From an uncultured bacterium (lineage in GTDB: Bacteria; Cyanobacteriota; Vampirovibrionia; Gastranaerophilales; Gastranaerophilaceae): a stretch of 17,874 bases of DNA. Below the pieces are notes generated by a model. That model saw nothing but the letters and a program-made list of their open reading frames with translations, had not been told where the DNA came from and ran no database searches. The position numbers were made by a program, and so were the translations under genes. The stretch covers positions 1 through 17,874 of the forward strand of contig CAMAGQ010000020.1 of assembly GCA_945833895.1 (NCBI GenBank), in the 5' to 3' direction. Positions 12,913-17,874 of this stretch are shown here, in pieces. The first letter of the stretch is position 1. The number at the start of each line of letters is the position of its first letter.

Positions 12913-15492
12913 TTACATTCCGAACAACGACAACTGTGGAACGCCATCTTCATTATGACTCATTTTCTTTCTTGTTGCAAGGTTATTTGAAAAATCTTTT
13001 TGCATTTTTAACATTAAGTCTTCCGAGCGTTTTATAACGGCATTAGGAAGTCCCGCCATTTTTGCAACTTGAATACCGTAACTTTTGCTTGCTCCGCCTT
13101 GAACAATTTTACGCAAAAACTCAATTTCGCCGTTTTGTTCGGCAATTGTTATACGATAATTCTTTATCTGCGGATAAGTTTTTGTCATGACGTTAAGTTC
13201 GTGGTAGTGAGTTGCAAAAATACATCTTGATTTAATTTTTGTTGCAATGTATTCGGCAACAGACCACGCAATAGCAACACCATCGTAAGTACTTGTACCT
13301 CTGCCGATTTCATCAAGCAGAATAAAACTCTTTGAGGTTGCGGAATTTAAAATGTAAGATGTTTCAATCATTTCGACCATAAACGTTGACTGACCGAGGG
13401 TTAAATCATCACTTGCACCAACTCTTGTGAAAATTTTATCAGCAACACCGATTTTTGCAAAATCCGCAGGAACCCACGAACCGATTTGAGCAAGGATTAA
13501 AATTAAGGCATTTTGACGCATATAAGTCGATTTACCTGCCATATTCGGGCCTGTTAAAATCATAAATTGTGTTACATCAGTTGAATTAGATTTCAATTCC
13601 AAATCATTTGAAACGTACTCACCAAGCGGCAAAATCTTTTCTAATACAGGATGTCGTCCGTTTTTAATAAATAAATCGTCTGACTCATCAATTTCCGGCT
13701 TGCAATAATTGTTTTCAACCGCAATCTCAGCAAGAGAATTTAAAACATCAGCCTTTGCAATAACATCAGCAATTTCACGGATAATAGAAACATATTCTTT
13801 TGAATATTCCCTGAAATCAGTAAACAATTTGTATTCCAGTTCAGTCGATTTGAATTTTGCAGAAAGTACGTCATCCTCGTGCTTTTTCAATTCATCAGTT
13901 ATAAATCTTTCAGCACCCGTCAGAGTTTGCTTTCTGACATAAGAATTAGGAACAAGGTTCAAGAACGAATTCGTAACCTCAATAAAATATCCGAAAACTT
14001 TGTTATAGCCGATTTTGAGATTTTTAATACCTGTACGCTCTTTTTCCTGCTCTTCAAAAGATTTCAGCCACTCTTCCCCGCCGGTTAATAAATCTCTGAA
14101 ATAATCCAATTCACCGCTGACACGCTCTTTGATGATACCTCCGTCTTTTAAAAGTATCGGCGGATTCTCAACGATTGTATTCTCAATCATTGAAACAAAA
14201 TCTTGAATTTGCTCATTATAATCTCTGATTGATGAAAAAATATCGTATTCCAAACCTTGAGTATCTTCTAAAATTTGCGGAAGAATACTCAGGGACAGTT
14301 TTAGACATACAAAATCCTTTGGTGAAGCGGAACCGTTGCTCATTCTTGTTGAAAGTCGTTGGATATCATAAATTTTTTCAAGATGCTCACTCAAAGCATA
14401 ACGAATATCAGATTTTTCGATAAGTTCAGAAACGGAATTTTGACGTTTCATAATATCAGAAACACTTTTAAGCGGCTGACAAATCCAGTTTTTAATAAGC
14501 CTTGCACCCATATTTGTTTTCGTTCTGTCAACAGCCCAAAGTAATGACCCGTATTTATTCTTTTCACGCAAAGTTTCAACAAGTTCAAGATTTTTTCTTG
14601 TTGCACTGTCTAAAATCATATATTCAGACAGTTCATAAGCCTCAATACGCTCAAACTTTGGCATATTACCTTTGAGAGTTTCCCAAACGTAAGCAAGCAA
14701 AGCACCTGCCGCCCTATATCCTGTTTTATATTTGGAATACCCGAAACTTTCAAGACTTTGTGTTTTAAAAATAGTTTTAAGATTATTTTCTGCGAAATTA
14801 GTTTCAAATACGGAGGCGGGAATTTTAGAACAATTATACCTTTTTGTAATTTCATCAGGAAGATTTATAACCTCATCAGGTACAATCTGGAACGGTTTAA
14901 TGTCCTGTTTTAATCCCGGAGCAACGATTTCTGACGGGTTAAGCCTTGCCAATTCAGCCAAAATCAAATTAAGATTAGCCTGTGTTGTCTTAAACTCACC
15001 CGTTGAAATGTCCGTGTATGAAAACCCGTAAATATCTTGTTTTTCATCCTTATAAATCGCACAAATATAATTATTAGAATTTTGATTTAAAAGATTAGTT
15101 TCGGTCAAAGTTCCCGCAGTAATAACACGGGTAACACCGCGTTTTACAAGCCCTTTTGCGAATTTTGGGTCTTCCAATTGGTCACAAATTGCAACTTTAT
15201 AATTTTTCTGAACAAGTTTTTCCAAATATCCGTCAGCCGCCTTAGCAGGAATACCTGCAAGCGGAACTCTGCCGAGTTTTGGACCTGCATCACGACCTGT
15301 CAGGGTTAACTCTAACTCTTTTGACATAACCAGAGCATCTTCAAAAAAAGTTTCGTAAAAATCACCTAAACGATACCATAATAAAATCCCCGGATTTTCA
15401 CTTTTTATTTTCAAATACTGTTGCATAACAGGCGTAGTATCTTCAGGTTTAACTTCCCAACTGTTTATGTGATTGATTTCAGACTTGCTCAT
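12913..15492 (-). CDS. mutS: DNA mismatch repair protein MutS
   Basis: 859 residues, full length for MutS. The mismatch-reading motif GDFYE is present with Phe45 and Glu47. It is followed by connector and lever domains, the clamp region, and the ATPase domain with Walker A GPNMAGKST at 648-656, the VGASDDL/GQSTFMVEM segment near 692-708, Walker B DEIG at 727-730 with RGTSTYDG, and ATHYHEL at 760-766. It recognises base mismatches and small loops and recruits MutL. The C-terminus ends VPQLSLFGM; QLSLF at 853-857 fits the consensus for binding the DNA polymerase sliding clamp. No Shine-Dalgarno sequence precedes the ATG (the bases before it are all A/T), so initiation is unusual for this window. 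mutL is not nearby. It is divergent from the 15529 gene, 36 bases away. Confidence 0.97.
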   Translation of the reverse strand: MSKSEINHINSWEVKPEDTTPVMQQYLKIKSENPGILLWYRLGDFYETFFEDALVMSKELELTLTGRDAGPKLGRVPLAGIPAKAADGYLEKLVQKNYKVAICDQLEDPKFAKGLVKRGVTRVITAGTLTETNLLNQNSNNYICAIYKDEKQDIYGFSYTDISTGEFKTTQANLNLILAELARLNPSEIVAPGLKQDIKPFQIVPDEVINLPDEITKRYNCSKIPASVFETNFAENNLKTIFKTQSLESFGYSKYKTGYRAAGALLAYVWETLKGNMPKFERIEAYELSEYMILDSATRKNLELVETLREKNKYGSLLWAVDRTKTNMGARLIKNWICQPLKSVSDIMKRQNSVSELIEKSDIRYALSEHLEKIYDIQRLSTRMSNGSASPKDFVCLKLSLSILPQILEDTQGLEYDIFSSIRDYNEQIQDFVSMIENTIVENPPILLKDGGIIKERVSGELDYFRDLLTGGEEWLKSFEEQEKERTGIKNLKIGYNKVFGYFIEVTNSFLNLVPNSYVRKQTLTGAERFITDELKKHEDDVLSAKFKSTELEYKLFTDFREYSKEYVSIIREIADVIAKADVLNSLAEIAVENNYCKPEIDESDDLFIKNGRHPVLEKILPLGEYVSNDLELKSNSTDVTQFMILTGPNMAGKSTYMRQNALILILAQIGSWVPADFAKIGVADKIFTRVGASDDLTLGQSTFMVEMIETSYILNSATSKSFILLDEIGRGTSTYDGVAIAWSVAEYIATKIKSRCIFATHYHELNVMTKTYPQIKNYRITIAEQNGEIEFLRKIVQGGASKSYGIQVAKMAGLPNAVIKRSEDLMLKMQKDFSNNLATRKKMSHNEDGVPQLSLFGM

Positions 15493-15500
15493 ATTATAAT
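15473..15500 (+). promoter_or_regulatory. Candidate promoter of the 15529 gene
   Basis: TTGATT at 15473-15478 and a perfect TATAAT at 15495-15500 are separated by 16 bases, giving a start about 20 bases before the ATG at 15529 and just ahead of the ribosome site. The -35 box lies inside the first codons of mutS, on the opposite strand. Confidence 0.5.
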
Positions 15501-15528
15501 ATTCATATAAAAACGAGAGGATTTCAAC

Positions 15529-16128
15529 ATGAGTTGTTTAAAAAATGTAACAAGAGCAATTTTCCTTACCGCAATAATCGTAGGATTTGTTGCTATAGGC
15601 GGAAAAGATTTTCTTATTACGCAATTTAAGAATTTTGTAAACCCGAGTCACGATGTAGTTTTGGAGCGTGCGCAAAAAGTAGGCGATTTTTCAAAGATAG
15701 ACAAAGAATTTGAAATAGAAAAAGCCGCAGGTGTAATGGGTTATAATGCAGTTTTAGCGGAGCATAAAGCAACAGGTCAAAAAATGGTTGTTGTTGATTC
15801 AGGCAAAAAACAAATTCTTACCCAAACAGATATCAAGGCTGCGGATGCGGAAGATAGAATTAAAAATGCAATAAAAAAGGTTAGATATCAATCCGATGCA
15901 CTGGAAGATTTTCACGTGACAGAAAGAGGCACAATGAAAACTTACGGACAAACAGCACCTTATGTAAGATTTACCGCAAGAATAAAAAAACTTCCTATTG
16001 GTGAAGTTTCAGGAATAATCTCTGTTGTTAAGGACGAAAACAACAACGATAAAATTCTTGTTTCTCTGAACGAGAAATCAAAATATTCTCAACTAATATC
16101 TAATGAATTTTTCAAAGAGATTAAATAA
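15529..16128 (+). CDS. Hypothetical membrane-anchored or secreted protein (199 aa)
   Basis: ATG 15529 has AGAGGA eight bases upstream. The N-terminus has a lysine, then a hydrophobic stretch at about residues 10-24 (AIFLTAIIVGFVAIGG), which fits a signal anchor or an uncleaved signal peptide; no lipobox is visible. The remaining 170 residues are soluble, charged and would lie outside the membrane. They contain a lysine-rich helix (RIKNAIKKVRYQSDAL) and alternating beta-like segments (PYVRFTARIKKLPIGEVSGI). There are no Cys beyond residue 3 and no catalytic motif. I do not recognise the family. It is divergent from mutS and convergent with glnA, with which it shares a terminator, so it is probably transcribed alone. 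Confidence 0.75.
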   Translation: MSCLKNVTRAIFLTAIIVGFVAIGGKDFLITQFKNFVNPSHDVVLERAQKVGDFSKIDKEFEIEKAAGVMGYNAVLAEHKATGQKMVVVDSGKKQILTQTDIKAADAEDRIKNAIKKVRYQSDALEDFHVTERGTMKTYGQTAPYVRFTARIKKLPIGEVSGIISVVKDENNNDKILVSLNEKSKYSQLISNEFFKEIK

Positions 16129-16153
16129 AAAATTTTTAACATTATTTTAACGA

Positions 16154-16191
16154 AAAAAGTCTTTTAGAAATCAAATTCTAAAAGACTTTTT
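16154..16191. terminator. Bidirectional terminator between the 199-aa gene and glnA
   Basis: A perfect 16-base-pair stem: 16154-16169 pairs with 16176-16191 around a 6-base loop. The stem begins with an A-run and ends with a T-run, so it can stop transcription from both sides. It lies 25 bases after the plus-strand gene and 20 bases after the glnA stop. Confidence 0.88.
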
Positions 16192-16211
16192 ATTATTTTA
16201 CAATTTGAAAT

Positions 16212-17576
16212 TTAGTATCTTTCCAAATATTTATCCAATTCCCATTGAGAAACGTATGTTCTAAACGAATCCCATTCTTTTTTCTTGGCAGTCATAAATT
16301 CTTTTGAAATATGTTCACCAAGAGCGGCTTTTGCAACAAGTGATTTATCCAAGTAATCAAGAGCTTCTGCAAGACTACCCGGAAGTGAATCAATTCTCTG
16401 TTTTTTACGTTCTTTAGAAGTTAATTTGTAAATATTACTTTCTACAGGAGCTGGCGGGTCAATTTTATTTCTGATACCGTCAAGACAGGTTTCAAGAATT
16501 GCCGCAAAAGCAAGATACGGGTTACAAGCAGGGTCAGGAGAACGCAACTCAACCCTTGTTGAAACTCCACGTTTTGCAGGAACTCTCAACAATGCACTTC
16601 TGTTTGCCAATGACCACGCAAGATAAACAGGAGCTTCATATCCCGGAACAAGTCGTTTGTAACTGTTTACTACAGGGTTTGTAATTGCCGTAATACTTTT
16701 TACGTGTTTCAACATCCCGCCAATTGCATATTTTGCGGTTTCAGACAATTGATATTCCGCTTTTTCATCGTAAAACGCATTCTTACCGTCTTTGAACAAA
16801 GAAACGTTACAGTGCATACCTGAGCCATTGATACCATAAATCGGCTTAGGCATAAATGTAGCATGCAAATTATGTTTTGCGGCAATCGCTTTAACTGCAA
16901 TTCTGAAAGTTGTAACGTTATCCGCAGCGGTTAAAATGTCAGCGTATCTGAAATCGATTTCGTGTTGACCGTCAGCAACTTCGTGGTGAGAAGCCTCAAT
17001 ATCAAAGCCCATTTCTTGCAAAGTCAAAACGATATCAGAACGAACATCTTCACCTAAATCTTCAGGTCCTACGTCATAATAACCTGCACTATCCTGAGTG
17101 TTTGTTGTTACATTGCCGTCTTTATCTTTTGAGAATAAGAAAAATTCCGCTTCCGGCCCGATATTCATAGAAAATCCAAGTTTTTCAGCTTCTTGCATTA
17201 CGCGTTTTAAGTTGCAGCGAGGGCAGCCTTCAAACGGAGTTCCGTCAGCGTTATAGATATCACAAATTAATCTTGCAGAATTTACACCGCTTTCACCTCT
17301 CCAAGGTAAAATTTGAAAACTGTTAATATCAGGATGGAAAAACATATCTGATGTTTCAATGCTTCTGAACCCTTTAATTGATGAACCGTCAAGCATAATT
17401 TCGTTATTTAATGCTTTATCTATGTGCTCAGACGGAATTGACATATTCTTAACCTGACCGTTTATATCAACAAACTGCAGTTTTATAAATCTGACATTTT
17501 GTTCCTTAATAATCTTTTTAATCTCTTCTTCCGTGTACTTTTTTCCGTCAAGTCTGACGTGTGTAAACTCTGTCAT
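16212..17576 (-). CDS. glnA: Glutamine synthetase, type I (GSI-alpha-like)
   Basis: 454 residues. It makes glutamine from glutamate, ammonia and ATP in the cytoplasm as a dodecamer. Family landmarks are all present: DGSSIKGF at 63-70, the metal-binding GPEAEFFLF at 140-148, HHEVADGQHEI at 197-207, NGSGMHCN at 250-257, NPVVNSYKRLVPGYEAP at 300-316 (ATP/glutamate site), and RSPDPACNPYLA at 345-356. The region that holds the adenylylated Tyr in GSI-beta (NLYDLPPEE) reads NIYKLTSKE here and the protein is shorter, which fits GSI-alpha, controlled by feedback rather than adenylylation (inference from the family). An AGAGG ribosome site and a near-consensus promoter precede it. No nitrogen-regulator gene lies alongside. 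Confidence 0.97.
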   Translation of the reverse strand: MTEFTHVRLDGKKYTEEEIKKIIKEQNVRFIKLQFVDINGQVKNMSIPSEHIDKALNNEIMLDGSSIKGFRSIETSDMFFHPDINSFQILPWRGESGVNSARLICDIYNADGTPFEGCPRCNLKRVMQEAEKLGFSMNIGPEAEFFLFSKDKDGNVTTNTQDSAGYYDVGPEDLGEDVRSDIVLTLQEMGFDIEASHHEVADGQHEIDFRYADILTAADNVTTFRIAVKAIAAKHNLHATFMPKPIYGINGSGMHCNVSLFKDGKNAFYDEKAEYQLSETAKYAIGGMLKHVKSITAITNPVVNSYKRLVPGYEAPVYLAWSLANRSALLRVPAKRGVSTRVELRSPDPACNPYLAFAAILETCLDGIRNKIDPPAPVESNIYKLTSKERKKQRIDSLPGSLAEALDYLDKSLVAKAALGEHISKEFMTAKKKEWDSFRTYVSQWELDKYLERY

Positions 17577-17600
17577 ACTAACCTCTTTCTTTATATCTAA

Positions 17601-17618
17601 AATCTGATTTTTCAGATT
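17601..17618 (-). promoter_or_regulatory. Hairpin at the very 5' end of the glnA leader
   Basis: 17601-17607 pairs perfectly with 17612-17618 (AATCTGA/TCAGATT, 4-base loop). It begins within a few bases of the predicted transcription start, so the mRNA would start with this stem-loop. On the minus strand it is followed by TTTTAG, too short for a convincing terminator. It could protect the 5' end or act as a weak control element; it is not a glutamine riboswitch I can recognise. Confidence 0.4.
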
Positions 17619-17626
17619 ACTTTTTA

Positions 17627-17655
17627 ACTATAAAAACTTTTTTCAAAAAGGTCAA
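17627..17655 (-). promoter_or_regulatory. glnA promoter
   Basis: On the minus strand TTGACC (complement of 17650-17655) and TATAGT (complement of 17627-17632) are 17 bases apart, the best promoter in the window. Transcription should begin near 17620, giving a leader of about 45 bases. I see no GTA-N8-TAC (NtcA-type) site in it. Confidence 0.75.
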
Positions 17656-17660
17656 GTAAT

Positions 17661-17807
17661 TTGCGTGTAAAGATTATATTAAGAGGATTTGAGGACTCTG
17701 AGAAATATGAAAAATCCAACGAATATTTTTCTAAAAATAAACTTATTATAATAATCGGCAAGCACAAACGGCTGAATACAATACTTCAACCTCAAATTTT
17801 CGGGTAA
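17661..17807 (+). CDS. Doubtful small ORF (48 aa, TTG start)
   Basis: From a TTG at 17661, with AAAAAGG nine bases upstream, the frame runs 48 codons to TAA at 17805-17807. The product begins RVKIILRGFEDSEKYE after the start, ends LQPQIFG, and has a hydrophobic IIIIG core, so it looks more protein-like than random AT-rich DNA. It is divergent from glnA, and its putative ribosome site overlaps the glnA -35 box. There is no ATG and no promoter that I can see. It may be a small gene, a fragment, or chance. The 67 bases after it to the window edge show nothing further. Confidence 0.25.
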   Translation: MRVKIILRGFEDSEKYEKSNEYFSKNKLIIIIGKHKRLNTILQPQIFG

Positions 17808-17874
17808 AATTCTAAAAAAGATTATTTATTTACAAACTTAACATATAAAAGTAAAACTACTTTGTTTCAATAAT

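Noticed and set aside
1..17874. CRISPR array, prophage or insertion sequence
   Set aside because: No regularly spaced direct repeats, no integrase or transposase frame and no phage genes; the repeats at 481-960 are short palindromes only.

Overview
The window is AT-rich bacterial DNA with strong Shine-Dalgarno sites (AGGAG, AAGGA, GGTGGAG). It most resembles a fermentative gut-type member of Gastranaerophilales (Vampirovibrionia, formerly Melainabacteria). That assignment is an inference. It rests on a hypothetical protein with an N-terminal NPVSFKG segment and a degraded gene with an FTGQPNNYARI segment, both of which I associate with this lineage, and on overall protein style. No rRNA gene is present to settle it.

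Layout. 1-418: 5' part of an unrecognised membrane protein gene (minus strand) that runs off the left edge. 419-1092: no gene, but dense structured DNA: three stacked hairpins at 481-610, then degenerate palindromic repeats at 701-960. 1093-1263: a 56-codon gene with its own terminator. 1424-4262 (plus strand): NfnA/SudB-like flavoprotein, a 62-residue four-cysteine protein, EtfB and EtfA as one operon. 4263-4439: the convergent gap, holding a probable gene remnant. 4440-11683 (minus strand): a six-gene energy-converting-hydrogenase-like membrane complex (HyfB, HyfC/HycD, HyfE, HyfF, HyfG/HycE and a ferredoxin-HyfI/HycG fusion). 11909-12844: a hypothetical NPVSFKG protein with a terminator. 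12913-15492: mutS. 15529-16128: a divergent membrane-anchored hypothetical protein. 16212-17576: glnA, sharing a bidirectional terminator with the previous gene. 17577-17874: the glnA promoter and leader and a doubtful 48-codon ORF.

The most interesting part is 1424-11683. The large subunit of the hydrogenase-like complex lacks all four cysteines that hold the [NiFe] centre (Asn187, Ser190, Ser483 and Gly486 stand in their places). It is therefore not a hydrogenase but belongs with energy-converting hydrogenase-related (Ehr) complexes, whose electron acceptor is unknown. Its small subunit carries a fused ferredoxin domain in which one of two [4Fe-4S] sites is destroyed. Facing it is a cassette of electron-handling proteins: a lone NfnA-like NAD(P)H/[2Fe-2S] flavoprotein, an EtfBA pair of the type found in electron-bifurcating enzymes, and an unknown cysteine protein. 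A plausible reading (inference) is that the soluble cassette exchanges electrons among NAD(P)H, ferredoxin and an unknown carrier, while the Ehr complex couples ferredoxin oxidation to ion pumping. The remaining genes (mutS, glnA) are ordinary housekeeping genes.
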